Both the position numbers and the translations under genes were made by a program. From Aquila chrysaetos chrysaetos (Eukaryota > Chordata > Aves > Accipitriformes > Accipitridae), in contig NC_044027.1 of assembly GCF_900496995.4 (NCBI RefSeq), forward strand, positions 9,696,743 through 9,760,742: DNA of 64,000 nucleotides, read 5' to 3'. Below the pieces are notes generated by a model, which searched no databases, was not told where the DNA came from, and saw only the letters and a program-made list of their open reading frames with translations. Numbering within the stretch: the stretch's first letter is position 1; each line of letters starts with the position of its first letter. Positions 11,701 to 25,534 of this stretch are shown piece by piece.

Positions 11701-14700
11701 GGAGAGAGGCGGTTGTGGCAGTTAGACTGATTGTTCTGTGAGATGCAAATTGTGTTTTTCTTCAAATGCGGAAATTCGGCCTCCCTTTTCTGTTAAGTGT
11801 CTGGCCACTAGTTGCCTGACTATGGTAGAGATGCCAGCAAAATGGAGCCAACTTGGTCCACGTCTTCCAGTCCACATCCTCTGTAGCTTTTTGGAGTGGG
11901 AGGGTGGCTGGGACAGGGTGGCAGTGGGTTCCAGCGCTGCTGTGGTCTGCGTGGAGGGACCTCCAACCCCCTGCTCATAGCTGCGCAGCTGCAGGATCAA
12001 GTTATACTTGTGACTTTGTTATGGCCTGCTGGTGTTCAAGGCCTCTCAGGAAAAATAGGTTTATTGCTCCTTCCAGACACTTCAAATACATGAAGCAGCT
12101 GTTTGTTTTGGGGTTGAAGCTGGATCTTGAGCTGGTGAGGGAGAGAGAGGGAAATGCTGTTCCTGTGTCAGAATAGAAAATGGGTTCCCAGCTCTCTTGT
12201 GCAAGTAGAGCTGCTGCGGTGGGACAGTCGTCGTTCACCCAGGGCTGTGAAGGTGAACATGGGGTTGTGTATGGTGGGACACAATCAAGATCTGCAGGCG
12301 GAGGACAGAGCCCTAGACGTGCTCGTCCTGGGGACCAGGCTGCCTGTGTGGGTAGGCAGTTTGAGCTCTTGTCCTCCTACAGGTGTTAAGATGCCCTTCA
12401 GGACTGTTCATCTACTCCATGGCTGTTTTGAGACCTCTCCAGGCGGTATCACAGCTAGTTCAGATAAAGCAGTGGGGGTGTGACTTCACTTTGAAAATGA
12501 AGTGAACGTTTGCGGCTTTGAATGGACGTGCTGTGTTTCAAGCGGAGCTCTGGGCAGCTGCTGGAAGAGACTGGCTGAGCTGTCAGCTCTGACGGTGAGG
12601 ACAGGATACATGTGCAGGAGTGGAAGGAGACCTACTGACCTTTATTCTAAACAGGGAGTGGGGGAGAGGATGCAGAGCGCTGTTGGTGACCTCTGTTCAG
12701 TGCTCATATTTGTACTCTGTTATTACAGAAGAAGTAAAGACACTTCAGCCTGATAGCAGCCCCAGGAGGAAGGGGAGGCTTTGCTGTGGGATGTGGATCT
12801 TTGGGATCTCAGAGGATAATATCTAGCTTGGCGCAGCTGACAAGAATCAATCTTGCTTTGGTTACCTGCCAGAATAACGTACAATAAAGTTGTCAGCAAG
12901 ATAGAAATCTAGGTTTCTGTAAAACATGCGACTGGCATGTTGGAGCGAGTGATTGGAAAGGACTGCAAACTGCTGAGACAGCTGGGGTCCTGAGAAGTAG
13001 TTGTCTGTCTTTAGGCTTCATGTTCTCATCTTGTTGGAGGCTGGACTCTGCCATGAAGGTCCTGTGCATACAGAATTTGCCCCGACTGTGCTCCTTCCTT
13101 ATGTCTTGTCAATCCTGCAGTTCATCCCAAGTCAGTATGTTTATCCTCTCCAGGACCTGGTACCTCTTGGGGATTGTGCAGGAAAGGGGACTTCTGGCCA
13201 GGCCACCCAAAGTCCTGCAAATAATACAACTTGAGAGCCAACAGACATCAGATTGTTGATGGTTTTAATGGTTTTTTTGCTTGTCACAGTTGGCAGTCTG
13301 CCAAGTGCTAGAAGGTGAGCTGCAGCCTTGTGTGAACAAGGCTTACAAGAACAAGGTTGGTGGGATCCAAACAGTTGCAATCTGTTGCTTTCCTGCTTCT
13401 TTGCAAAACTGTCTTCAAAGATGTTCAGCTTCAGCTGAACTTCAAAAAGTTCCAGCCTCCATGGACTTCAGCATGGTCTGTTTTCTAACGTTTTGAGCTG
13501 CATAATGCCTGAATATGGCTTCCAAATGCCCACTTAAATGTCTGTTAAAAAATTATTCTAAACATCCCTTGGCTTTTCATCATGGGTAGGATTGGGCAGC
13601 AGTTTTGTTGGTCTAACCTGCTGAACTTCTTGCTCTGTAGCTTTCCATCTGTTCAGTTCTGCTGGAGATGGTCTCCTGTGAGAACCAGGTGTAGGCTCGA
13701 GATGTTGGCAGGGATGAACACTTCCAACTATTGCCCAGACCTGTTTGGAGCAAGTCTGCACAGTGTGGAATCTAAATTCCAGTGACTGCCTGAAGTATTT
13801 TTTTTGCAGTGTATAACATAACCATAACACAAGTAAATTAACCTGGTGGCGGAAGCAAAAATCTCTCTGCAAAAATTACTTAGATTCCCTCATCTGTGTG
13901 TTTTGGAGGGGTCAGCACAAAGATTTGTGTTATTTAGGTCTGAGAGAGCTGTGTGTTCCTGTTCTATGTTCTGTCTCGTGGCTGTGCTCTGCTTGGGCAA
14001 ATACAGCTGCCGCATTTAAGGAGGGGCTGTAGTACATATCTGACATGGATGTATTGAATTTTTGGTAGATGAGATCAGCAGTGACAAGTCCTACTCAGAA
14101 AATAGGTGTCTTGGATGATCAGGCGTGGTCCCTCCCCTGTGGAGGTGATTTCCACTACCTGACAGGTGTGAGCAGGCTGTTTCACCCAGACAGGGCAATT
14201 TCCCTACCCTTTTCTAATTCTGCTGATTTTTAGCCTGTGATGTTGATGGCTGAAGACTCGAAATCAGGGTTTTGTTGCGGTTGTAGTTTTTAAACCACCT
14301 CATAAGCTGCACCTGAGGCTATCGGTGGGGAAGTAGGTTGTGTTTTGTTTCTCTGCTGCCTGCCAGCTCCTTGAAGTGCTGGTACTTTGTTGTACTAAAC
14401 CCCTGGCAGAGCAGATGCGTCATGTTTATCTCGTCTCTGTGGCGGGAAATTTTCTGTGACTGAGATTCTCCATGGCCTTGCCACTCCCATGCTTCGTCTC
14501 GTGCTGCAGCAACAGTCTGAGCTGCTCCCAAATTCCCCCCGGGTTCTCTTCCTCCCTTCCCCTGCTTGCCTGCCACTGTCAGCAGCACGGGGAACGGGAC
14601 AGAAGAGCTAAAATAGAAACTCTTACGCAAATAAGAGACGGGCCTGGCTTTGAAGCTGGTTAGGACGTGCCCAGGGCTCAGCCCGCCCCAGAGCTTGAGA

Positions 14701-17700
14701 TGAGATTTGGAGTGCTTTGTGCTCTTGAATTCTGATCACGCGGATTACAGTTAACATTATCTTAATGGGTTTCCTTAATCTGTGGACCAGATTGGAGATG
14801 GTTTATAATTTCCCTCCATCTCAAGTATTCAGTTTGTCTTGGGTTTGGGTTTTCTTCCCCACTCTGCTTTTTCCAGTACGCAGTCACGGTGTTCCTGAGA
14901 AGAGCTGAGGAAGTACACACTCATGCTGGCTAGGGCAGAAGTCCTGCTTGTCTGTGTTGTATGTGGGCAACGGTAGGAAAAATTAAAATGTTTAGTTTCC
15001 AGGTTCAGTGGCAGTAAAGGACATCTCAGTAAAAGCTGCTGCAGCAGCATCTCCTTCACCTCTGGGGTTGTGCTCACTCCCTCCTGAGTGAAACCTGGGC
15101 AATTTAAAACCTATTTACAAATCCAGACTCTTCTTAGTGACTGCAGCAGGACGTGGGTATGCTGTGAAGCTGTAACAATATCACTGTTCGGACAGTTTGT
15201 GTAGGAAGAGTCACGTGAAGCATCTGTATCACACAGAGAAACTTCACAAACATCCTGGGAAGATCTGGACTGAAGGAACTTGGTGCTGATGTTTTCTGAG
15301 AAGTGCCCTTCAGGTGATCTTGGGAACTTGGCAGGATGGAGCTGCTGTTTTGTAGGCATTTGAAGGACTATAGGCAAGCTGAAGAAAATATCTCAGACAT
15401 TACGAGAGCAAAACACTTGCGTGCTTAGGGAAATTGTATAGCTTACAGCTAGTGAAGATGCAGGTCTGAGGGCATATCTGTAAGCCTCATGGTGAACTTG
15501 CTGCACTTAGTCACTTCTCTTCGAGGAAGTCTCTTTTGCATATTAGTAGTACAGAAGAGGGGCAAGAGAAACGTGAACTCTGTTGTGCAGCTAATACTGT
15601 TCACATCACTGAAGCCTTTTCGTCCTGTAGTCTAGAATGAATTCCTTGCCAGGGTGGGAAGTAATTCTGTTCCCAGCCTCCTCATATTTCCGAGGAAATG
15701 ATGCTCCATCTGTCCCATTCCAGCTGGAGACTGTTCACTTGCACCAAACCGAGGTATTTGTTTGGACTGCTCTGGTCAGCCTCAGTTGCACAGAAATGTT
15801 TGTGGGTGGCATGTCCCAGCGCTGCACTGTGTTCTAGCTACAAATTGTATGCTCAGAGTTGCCTGTAAAGCAGAATCCTCTGCTGTTTGGGAGTTTTGTG
15901 TGGTGTTAATGAAGATACCAAGTCTTGACACTAGTTGTATCTTGTTTATGCCTACTCTCTTTGTGTATTCAGATGAGATTTGTTTCATATATGTAAGGAG
16001 ATTTGTCCAATTCTTATGGGCCAAGTAAGTAATATTTGAATTGCTTGTTAAGCTGTGGAAGGCTCTGGCTCCTCTGTCTGCAGATGTGCGAAGGAATGAA
16101 GGGATCCTTGGGTGAATAGCTGCTTTGTACCATGTTAGACTGGGACTCCAGTTGCCCTGTGGTTGTTTGGGCGCTGGGTTCTCTTCTTGTCCAGCACAGT
16201 CAAGGGAAGAGTTAACAAAGCTGCCTGCCCTGCAATGCTCTCCTGGACTGTCCCTAGCCTGTCACTTCTCATCAGGAATTTGAAACTTCCCTGCGTCTTG
16301 TACAAGGAGTTTAATATTTCGAATCTCCATGCATTGCTCCTATCTACCATGTGCTTCAGCATATTGATTACACAGAGCTGGCTTTGTGGGTTGCCTTGTA
16401 AATGGAGACTTTCTTGTTTTGCCTTGTGGCTTGGGAGCTGGGATGTGATCCTGGAGGCAACCTCTCCTTTGCCAGCAACGTAGTGCTTCCTTGACATGCT
16501 ACTGCTGTAAATCTTTAGTGCCGCTAGCTCTATTCAGTAACTAACTCTGTGATGCAGTTAATAGTTGAGCAAAACTCAGTGTTACTCTTAGGAAAAATGC
16601 TTCTTGGAAAAGCATGATCAAGTGAGCCTATGGTGGAGCAGCCAGCTCCTGTGCCCCAAAACTCTTCTTTTTGTACAGAATGACAGAAAAGTACATTTCT
16701 GAAGTGCCATCTGCAGTCCTGGACACACTTAGGCTGCTTCAGCCATAGCAGTACGGGTTTAATATGATGCAGGAACCAAGCCTCAAGTCCTCTCCATTCC
16801 TAGGGGTACCTGTCAGGGAAAACCTCTTTCTTCCTGTGTCAAGGAAGGGCTTTAGAGGTACAAAAGCTCCTTATCTTCTCCCAAATGATAGCAAATGCCT
16901 TGGTAATATGCTGATGCTACTGCAGCCCCCAGGGTACTATTCCAGCCTGCCACACATAGAGACTGTGCCTGGAGTTATTCAACAATTTGGGCCGACACAT
17001 GACCATGTTTTCAGGACAAGTACAGGCATGTAGATAAGCTCATTGCTAACTCCTGTGAAATGGCTCATTTTTCCAAAAATCCTTTACCTAAAGGTTTCAG
17101 AGAAAACTGCATCGCAGGGAGTTGTCTAGATCATTGACTGCAGATGGAAAAAGTGAAGGTCCCTCAGAGGTATGCAGTTTATGAACTGCTCCTCCACCTC
17201 CTTTTACTAAATCTGCTGATCTGTGAGAATGGTCAGACTGGGTCAGATGGAAGAACCAGGTAAACCCTTTCAGCATCTTTGTCCACTGTAAAATACCTGC
17301 ATCTGCCCTCTGTTCCCAGTCCCATAAGCAGTGATTTGTTTGTGCAGGGACTTTTCCTTTTACCCCATGGCAGCGTGGGGCTGTGAGGTGGGAGGTTGCT
17401 CTGTGTTGAGACCCACCTCTTCACATGGCTCCTGAGCTCTTGTATTCATGTTGAATTGTTGCCCACCCTTCCTGCAGATATCAGCCAAAACCCTCCTGCT
17501 GCTGTTGCTGCGAAAGGAGGAGGCATTTGATTGACCACGTGTGAAAAGCTGCTTTAAATCACACCCAGCAGCACCTCAGCAGCCCATGCGTATCCTAGGG
17601 AGTCAGTGCAGTGCCTGATTTTGTCACTTCAGGATTATATTCCTTGGGGAGAGAGGATGATCAGAGGAAAACTAGTACCTGAAAAGGGCAAACCTTGATC

Positions 17701-20700
17701 CCTAGTGCTACTCAGCTGTTTGGATCTTCTGAAGTACTTGGGTGGCATAACCACTTTACTGAAAAATTGCTATGTCCCTCTTTTCGCCATGCAACAGCTA
17801 TTGCCTTCTCATCTAGTCTGCAGCAGCAGTGCGGTGTGTTTGGACATGCTGGAGGTACTGTGTGATGTTAGCAGGGGCAGGAATAAACTCCAGCTTGTGC
17901 TTCATGACTTGCCATCCCATCTGGCTTCTCTGCACACTGAGCAGGGATGGCAGCAGTGCCCCTTGCAGCCTCCTGCAAGAGCCACTGGTTTGGGAGACAG
18001 CAATTGCTCTATGGGGAAGGGGAAATGGGCTCAGTTGTTTTCAGTCCCATTGTAGGCTGCTACAATGGGGATCAGTATGCTGACTCTGACTCTCCTTGCT
18101 GGAATATAGTTAAAGGGTGATTTTTTCTCTCTTTTTTCTTTTAATGCCTAGAACAATTTTTTTCCCCTTACCATTATAAAGTGAGGATTTGGATTGCCAA
18201 AGAGGGTTTCTGTTTAAAAGGTGTAAAACGCCCTGCCCTACATTATCACTTTGGCTTTGCCACATCTGCCAAGAAGCAAATGTGATAATGGGTGAAGAGA
18301 AAAGCCACACTAAAGAGATTGCTTCTGGAGTTGATGCAGGTTAACCCCATGGTTTGCTCCTGAGACTTAACAGAGATACCCATGGTTTGTGAGAAGCCAT
18401 TGAGTGTTTGCTCTTCTGTTAACTGCAGAGTCTTGCAGACTTTCCCACCTCAGCTTTTGGGGGCGAGGTGTCTGCTGACTTTCGTTGTTTATGTCACAGG
18501 CTGGTTTCTGTAAACTGGTTATTTTTATTTCTAATATGTCTCTGTACATGGGGGCTCTGTCTTTGTTGGTCTGGGTGCAGACTGAGTCCTGACAGCCTGC
18601 ATCTCCTGGAACAAGGTTGAGTTTTTTCTTTTCTAAGTGAGCCCTGTATGACTGCTCAGATTTAGGCTTGTTGGGCAATGTTTACCCTGGCTTCTCTTTC
18701 CTGGGTACTCCATTGCTCATTACTGTTCAAATTCTAGCAAATAAATACATGATTTTTGCTATGGCAACAAGAATCTGGTGGCTGAACAGCACAATATTCC
18801 ATGAAAAGCCTGCCTTATTCTTCGCAGTGTGACTGATTGCTGGGCAGAGTATTAATATATAGATATATGAGTTTGGGTTTGACTCTGGTTTTGTGACACA
18901 GTTCTGGATGAAGCATTCAGCTGGGCAAATAGTGACAAATCCCTGCAAACATCCACAGCTGAAGGGTGCAGAATTCTTCCTTTCCACAACTGGCAGTTGC
19001 TGCTGAGGCAGAAATGGGGGAACTGCTACTGAGACAAGATGAGCAGAGTTCTCTGGCTGGGCTCGAGTGTGCTTGGCTCTTCTGGGATATGTTTTTCTTC
19101 TAAAGAAAATGACCCCTGTCGCCTTTTGTGTTTCCATAAAAGTCTAGATGGTCTGGCAAGGGGCTGCTGGCTATGCAAACCTATTGTCTGTGCCATTACT
19201 GGGCTTTTGATTTTTCTTTTTAGATGGTTCCTGGGCTGGAATCTGCCTGTGTTTCCTGCGTGCAGTGCTCAGTTCTACTCATCAGCTGCTCAGAGGGTTT
19301 CTTAAGGCAGCTATGCTGACCCATGTGTTCCCTAGTTTTGCCTGAATAAGTTGCCCTTCATATTCTGTTGGATCAAGCAGAGCTGCTTTGTGCTTCCCTT
19401 GAAACCACCTCATGCTTGGGGAGGGGAGCTTGCAGGGGGAACCCAGGTGATGTCACGGCAGGTTTATCTCTTTGAGTTTTGGGGCTCTTGCTCTACATGG
19501 GCAAGGTCGACAGAGTGCCTCGGGGGGGTGTGCAGGTGTGGGGAAGGTGGCTGCTCGTGCAGAGCCTGTTTGCTGGAGTCCGACCCTGTGCCAGTGCCTG
19601 GTTGTTCCTCTGGTGTTTGCTTTGCCTGGGTGCGTTGGAGTGCTTTATTGCAGAGCACAATTGTATTGTAGGGCTCTTCCTGCTTCTTGGTAGCAGCGCA
19701 CTGGGCGTGGGGCAGTGGGACGCTACCGAAGAGCAAGCCAACACAGTTTTAGGAGGGAGGGGGCCTTGTGCCGGGGTGCACTCAGGCCAAGCAAGACAGC
19801 CTGGTGTCAGCCTTCGCGTAGGCTGCACTGGCCCAGCTGGAGGTGTTGCTGAAGCAGCAAATTATCTTGTTACGAGCTCTCCCCCAGGCTGGGGCCCTGG
19901 GTTTGTGGGGCTGGTACTGCTGTTAATAATTGCTCTTTCTGAATAGCTTCAACATTGACTCCTACAGCGTTGTGGCCTCTCTGCAGCAGGTACCCGAGAG
20001 ACCCTGGTGGCAGAGCGTTCTGCAGGACACCCAGCCTGACTCCAGGGAGCGAGCATGGCCCAAGTCGAATTGGCTGTGGGCAAGCGGGAACTGCTTTAGT
20101 TCAGGGATTAGGCTGAGTTGTTGGTGTGTTGCCTCTGGGCACTGCATGGGGGTTGACTCCTGGTCATTTCTGCTGCTTTCTACTCTTTGGTTTTACTCCC
20201 TGGTGGGGCTGTTTTCTCCTCCTGCACTACATGCAGCTTTGGTCCAAATTGGACTCAAAGTACTTTTTCTTTCTTAGAGATTTCCTCCTGATAGCAGAAA
20301 ACCAGGAAAACTTAGTTCCATCTCCTAAACTTAAATTCTAAAACCAAGGCACATCTCTCCTGTCCCCTATTTTCCATGTTTAGTCAAGTACTTCTTGCCC
20401 TTCAGCGCAGTTGCCAGCACTGGTAAGCGGCCTGCGTGCAGTGTCTGGTTCTGGGATAGCTTCTGAGTTTCCAGAAGCCCTGGGCACCTCCACCCTCGTG
20501 GCCTTTGTGCTTGGCAGTGTGGCTCGTCCCCGCAGTACAGACGCCACATTGTGAGCAGTCACTGCCTGCTCTGCTGCCTGGCTCGGATCAGGGAGCATCT
20601 AGGTCAGTAGCAGGGGTGAGAAATTCAGGGAACAGCAACTGGGATGCTCTGATCTTCAGGGCCATTTTATTCTAACCCCTTTTCTCTGAAATATAATCAC

Positions 20701-23700
20701 TCCTCTCCTCATGTGTTATCTGGAGAAGGTCGGAGGGCTTTGGCCAGGGCTGGGGCAGGGAATGGGGAAGGGCAGCTGGTTGCCCTCTGCTATTTCCATC
20801 CTGCCTTCTGGGAGCATGGGGAAGGGAGACAGCCTGTGTCTGAGGTACATCCCAGACTCAAGCAGAGTAGCACACAGCTCTGACGTGTGTATTTGCAGCG
20901 CAGAGGAGGCGTTAGGTACTCACTCTGTTACCCAGATTTGATTTAAGCTCCCCTCATTGCTTTTCTGAAAAGCAGCAATGAAATGCTTACTGTCTTGCCT
21001 TAAAAACCCTTATCACCCACATAGCTCCAGCATATCTGTCAGTGGGCAGCGCAGGATAACACAGTAGCAGGCTGGCTCCGGCTCACTGCTGGTTTGCAGG
21101 CTCTGGCCCCTGTGCAGCTGTAGGTTCGGCTTCAGCAGACCCTGTTGGCAGCAGCAGCATCGCACCAGGGCTCCGTGTGTGGGAGATGCAGAGAGGCGGC
21201 TGCTGGTGTTGCAAGAAATACATGCATCTGGGCAGCACGTGTGGTTGCTTGATAGCTGCTTTGGAGCCACGTGCCGTTTCTCAGCCTGTGGGGTATTTTG
21301 TTTATGAGGGAACTGCAAATATGGCACATGGGGCAAATGTGCTGTGCTTTCTTCTTGCAAGTTATTACACAGCATCAGAAGAGATCTCCTGAACCACCCA
21401 GCTCCTACTGCCTGTCACAAGCAACCATGTCCTTTTAATTCTGTTCATAACCCTATTAGCTCAATTTTAATTGTAGTTAGAAGTAAAGGGATCACAACAC
21501 CCTCTTAGGCAGCTGCTCCTGAACCTTGATCCGCATTGGCTAGATACTTCCCTACTTTTGGCATAAATTTATTCCTGGCAAGCTTATCCTCCTTGTTTGT
21601 CTGTTGTATGCTGGCATCAGCAGTTCTTCTCTGCTCCTTGGTGTTTATTTTCTTGGTGTACTTACAAAGAGCTGTTATGCGTTTTCTCAACCTTCATTTT
21701 TGCTAGTGTGAGCAGGCTGAATCTCCTCTCCACCTGTTGAGATGACTTGTAACCAGATCTTCTAAGCAGAATGGTAGATAATGATTAGGACATGTAAGGC
21801 TGCAGGGGAACAACCCCTTCCCTCAGCTTTTCCTTTCAACTTGTAAGAGGACATCTGGAGTTACTGTACCTGGATTTGGGTGTCCTGCTGCAGGATGGAT
21901 GCAGAAAAACTGGAGCAAGTCCAGCAGAGGCTACCAAAGTGCTCCTGGGGCTGGAAAAAATGGCATATGAGGAGAAGCTGAGGGGGCTGGTTTATTCAGC
22001 CTACAGGAGAGAAGGGGGAAGTCCAATTGCTGCCTTCCACTACCTGCTGGGTGTTACAGGGAGGATGGAGCCAGGCAGTCCTTATTTCCAGTGGAAATGC
22101 CTTGCTTTATTCCTGGTTTATTTAAGCAGCATCCTAATGATAATCACAATCCTGTAGCCAATCTAAAATGTTCTTTCTCAGTTATTCACAGGTGATGAAC
22201 TTCTCTTAGAGCAAGGGTCGGTCTTAAACATCATCCCATTTCTAGTGTTCTTGCTCTCCAGTTTTCTTCATGACCCATAAAATTCTGGTTTTCCCTTGAT
22301 GAACTCCCATGTTTGAGTCATCTTAATTTCTCAGTCTTGCCGTTATTGTGCAAAAGTCATTAGTGACAATATTAAATAAAACTGGTTTCAAAACAGAACC
22401 TTTAAAGGGCCTCCCACTTGTCCAGTATTTTCCCCCTTTACTACCACCTGTTAATGTCTCTCCTTTAGCTGCTTCTATCTCCTCATGTTTGGTATTAAGC
22501 CCTGTTTTTAACCTAGCTTAAATAGCTTTTTGCCAGGATGTCCTCCCAAAAATGTAGTCCTGATCACTGATGTTTCTGTTGTCTAGAGCATGGGTACACA
22601 AACGAGTTGGCTGGCATTAGCAATGTCGTCTTTCCAACGTATGGATGCTTTCCTTTCCTCCTTGGCAACACCAATCCCTCGAGGGACAAGCCAGCAGCTC
22701 CTCCTGGCTGCTGCACATCAGTGTTAGGTGATGGCAAATTATATGCCAGGGCAAAAAGCCAGAGGTACTCTGGACCTCTCAGCCACCTGCCTCCATCCCG
22801 TTTGTTTGGCTATCTGCCTTTGTGGTTTCTCTCAGTGTGGTAAGAGATTTGGCAAGGCACGTGGGGAAAGGTGGGGGGACATGCAATGGCTCTTTTACAC
22901 CAGGGTGAAGCCCTGGTGTGGGAGGTGGCCTTTGTCTGAGCATGTGTTGGGATCTATGGTTTCTTGTGCTGCTTTCTAATACTCCTTTGCTGTTGTCTAG
23001 ATGAAGATCTCTTTCAATGAGACAAGTTTGCAGACTATGTTTGAGTACCCATCAGAGAGCTCGCTGGCAGAAGAGGAGGAGGAAGAGGAAGGACATGCTT
23101 CTGAAACAGAGGAGGACAAATCTCGCACCTTTTACATTCCACGCCCAAATAGCACTTTGCATCCCAGTACACCTAACTCAGGTGAGCGAGGCACTGTATT
23201 GGCACTGTGGGGTTACTGGTGGTGCCTGATAGCGTTCATGTTTCCTACAGACCCTTATGGGGCTCCACACAGGTAGAAATGCTAATGGAGATTACTTCTG
23301 CCAGCTGATGGCAGAATTGGAGCTTAGTGGGGACAGGGCTTGAGCTAGAACAGGGAACTGCAGATGGGCAGCTTCCATGCTGTCCCTGCCAGGATCCTGA
23401 TCCCACTTCCTTTTGGGGCGGTGAGAAATATTTATGTCAGCTTTGTCCTTCCAGCAGATTTATCCAGCTACACCCCAAAGCACTCTGTGAAGTTCAGTGA
23501 GTGGCAGGAGCAGAAGTATGAGGAGATGCCTGCTGCAGAGGGACCCCTCCTGAAGGAAGCTGATTCCCATGGGAACCAAGTCATGGTGAGACTTTAAATA
23601 AGCAAATCTTGGCTTTGTCCTGCTGTGCTCTTATCCGGTGTTCGGGTTGGTCTGGACAGTGGATGGGACAGGATGTGGCTTCCACTGAACGCCTGTGTTT

Positions 23701-24052
23701 GTGTTTGCTGCCCAGGGAGGTGTGCCGCCACTCACAAAGGGATCAACACAAGGTCCCACTGCCACTAGCAGACCTGACTCTCCCTGTAAAGGAGGCTCCC
23801 TGTAAATGTGTAAAGGAGACTTAAGGCAGCTGGCACACTTTGTACTCCAGGGCATGTTTGGAGGGGGGAATTAAATGTGCTCGTTAGCCTCGGGCAAGGT
23901 GCCAATGCAGCCTTCACCGTCTAAAGGTGTGGGTACTCATTTGCTTTGGATTTGATGACACTTCCATGTCAACTCTGCTTTCTCCACAGCTCACCCCAGC
24001 AGAGAAGGGCGGACTCTCCGATTTCAGCAGCGAGCCTGCTCTGTATTTTTGA
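6612..24052 (+). CDS. TPRN: Taperin (four coding exons)
   Basis: Exons: 6612-8759, 23001-23181, 23455-23585 and 23990-24052, all bounded by GT-AG sites with matching phases; product 840 aa. Taperin localises to the base (taper) of hair-cell stereocilia, bundles actin and binds protein phosphatase 1; loss in humans causes deafness DFNB79. Family hallmarks seen: N-terminal WKREILERKRAKL (residues 18-30), the block KKRYPTVNEIEVIGGY near the end of exon 1, the PP1-docking motif KISF (718-721), and the C-terminal end SSEPALYF. The ATG at 6612 has a GCCGCCGCC context and places the conserved N-terminal block where expected, although the frame stays open upstream to 6273. Human taperin is about 711 aa; the excess lies mostly in a Pro/Ala-rich part of exon 1. 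The neighbour SSNA1 is convergent, as in human. Confidence 0.93.
10440..10560 (+). mobile_element. CR1 LINE 3'-end fragment
   Basis: The stretch GGGCTAGAGACCTCCAGAGG, then CCTTTCCCAACAT and a final TATGATTCTTTG, is a diverged copy of the CR1 3' end typical of birds. It is 5'-truncated and non-coding, and lies in TPRN intron 1. Confidence 0.8.
21848..22085 (+). mobile_element. CR1 LINE fragment (internal 3' region)
   Basis: The stretch contains CTGGAGCAAGTCCAGCAGAG, ATGAGGAGAAGCTGAGGG, TTCAGCCTACAGGAGAG and later AGGATGGAGCCAGGCAG. These occur in this order in the CR1 ORF2 3' part and the sequence after it. The reading frame is degraded. Confidence 0.8.
23001..23181 (+). CDS. TPRN: TPRN exon 2 with the PP1-docking motif
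   Basis: The exon starts right after the acceptor at 22999-23000 and encodes residues 717-776 plus one base. KISF (718-721) is the RVxF-type PP1-binding motif shared by taperin and phostensin. It is followed by a run of eight acidic residues and FYIPRPNSTLHP. The donor is CAG|GTGAGC at 23182. Confidence 0.93.
23455..24052 (+). CDS. TPRN: TPRN exons 3 and 4 (C terminus)
   Basis: Exon 3 is 23455-23585, encoding HSVKFSEWQEQKYEEMP and ending CATG|GTGAGA. Exon 4 is 23990-24052 after TCTCCACAG, encoding LTPAEKGGLSDFSSEPALYF then TGA. The exon 3 acceptor is a tandem CAGCAG, so it may start at 23455 or 23458 without changing frame. Confidence 0.9.
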
Positions 24053-24663
24053 TTGCTTCATCTTCTAGCCTGCAGCAGCAGCTGCTGGTCAAAACGTGTC
24101 AGTGCACCTTCCGAATGTCCTTGCAAGCACCACGGAAATGAGCTTCTGGGTCCCTTCCTCACCACAGTTTTCGTTGGAGCCTGATGCCAAGGGTGGGCTA
24201 GATGCTATTGGGCATCTTCGGAGAATATTTGCACTGGATTGTGGGACCTAACTACTACTTTTAGGGCGTATGATTTATTTTACCTGTGGCCTTGCGTATT
24301 CCTTGTTCAAGATCAGCTGCCGATAAGGCAAGCATCTTAAGAACAGATCTGTAATCCCGGGATGGATGTAGATTCTCTCAGTGCTTATCTGAGTCCACAC
24401 ATCCAGGCACTGTATGGGGCCTGGGCAGCTTTTGTAACACTTCTCCCATCAGAGGCCCCAGTGAAGAGGGGTTCTGGAGTTGGAGCACTGGGAGTATCTG
24501 GGCAGTTAGCTGGATTCACAGAAGTGGTTGTGATTTGACAGCTAGATTGGGTGTCAGTTCTCAGCATGTTTCTGGGTCTAGTTTCACTGAACCGTCATGG
24601 AATTAATGTGCCAGTTATGTTCTTGTGAAAGAAGCTGAACACAGTGTGAGGGATGGAAAGGGG

Positions 24664-24669
24664 AATAAA
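24664..24669 (+). terminator. Candidate TPRN poly(A) signal
   Basis: First canonical AATAAA on the + strand after the TPRN stop codon. Further + strand AATAAA motifs occur later (for example near 26840 and 27797), but they lie beyond or opposite the 3' part of SSNA1. Confidence 0.4.
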
Positions 24670-25512
24670 TGCTTGTGTCATTTTGCACTGATCTGTAAAG
24701 AAGTGTCCAGACTGGCTTGAGCCTCTTAAAGATTCCCAAACATTGGCCATAGCTTTGATTTGTCCATACCCAACTCTGGGGTCCAGTCTCTCATAACTGC
24801 TAATTGTGCTTTGTTTTGCCAGTTCCTCTTGTTGCTTTGTTCTAGCATCTAACGGGGCCAGGCCCAAGATTTATCTGTCTTGGTTGGCAGGAATGCTTCT
24901 TTCTAGCCATGCTTGCCCTGCTTCTCTAATGCAAAGCACATGAGGGCAATTTCACTCCTTTCTTCTGTAGAACTTGAACAAGGAATATGGTATTTTTTCT
25001 AGGATTTTTTTATAGTTCTATTGTAATTGTTTAATGCAGCCAATATGCAAAGGAATCTGCTAGACTCTTCCATTTTAAGTTTTCTACTACTGTAAACTCA
25101 GGGTCAAAGTTGCACTCTGGAAAAGATGGAATACTGCTGCTAATGTGATTTGTACTTCTGGGATTAAAAGAGATGCGGTTGGAATAGATACAGCCTCTCT
25201 GGGCTTTATGAAATGAGTGGTAGCCCAGTGTGTGGCTATATCCAAAGGAACAGGCTGGTATCTTTGATTAAATTTGATACTTTCACTGGTTTGTGTGTTA
25301 TATATAGATGATGAATGTCTAGTCAAGTTGACACTGGTCTATGAACTGAAAATGCTCTGCATACCTTGCACTTGTTTTGGTGTACACCGTAGCAGCAGGA
25401 GGAAGGTTGTTCTGCTGAAAAATACGGTCAGGACTAAATGTTAGGACATACCTTCTTCTAGTTGTCCTCATCTTCTGCCCTGGGTGCCTAAATATTTCTG
25501 GAAAGATAATGC

Positions 25513-25534
25513 AAAAAAAAAAAAAAAAAAAAAA
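25513..25534. repeat. Poly(A) run of 22
   Basis: Uninterrupted A tract. No clear retroposed body precedes it on the + strand, so it is treated as a simple repeat. Confidence 0.85.

Larger units (their letters stand above)
8760..23000 (+). other. TPRN intron 1 (14.2 kb)
   Basis: The intron runs from the GTAACT donor at 8760 to the TTGTCTAG acceptor at 22999-23000. It contains two CR1 pieces (about 10440-10560 and 21848-22085) and no other recognised gene or exon. Confidence 0.85.
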
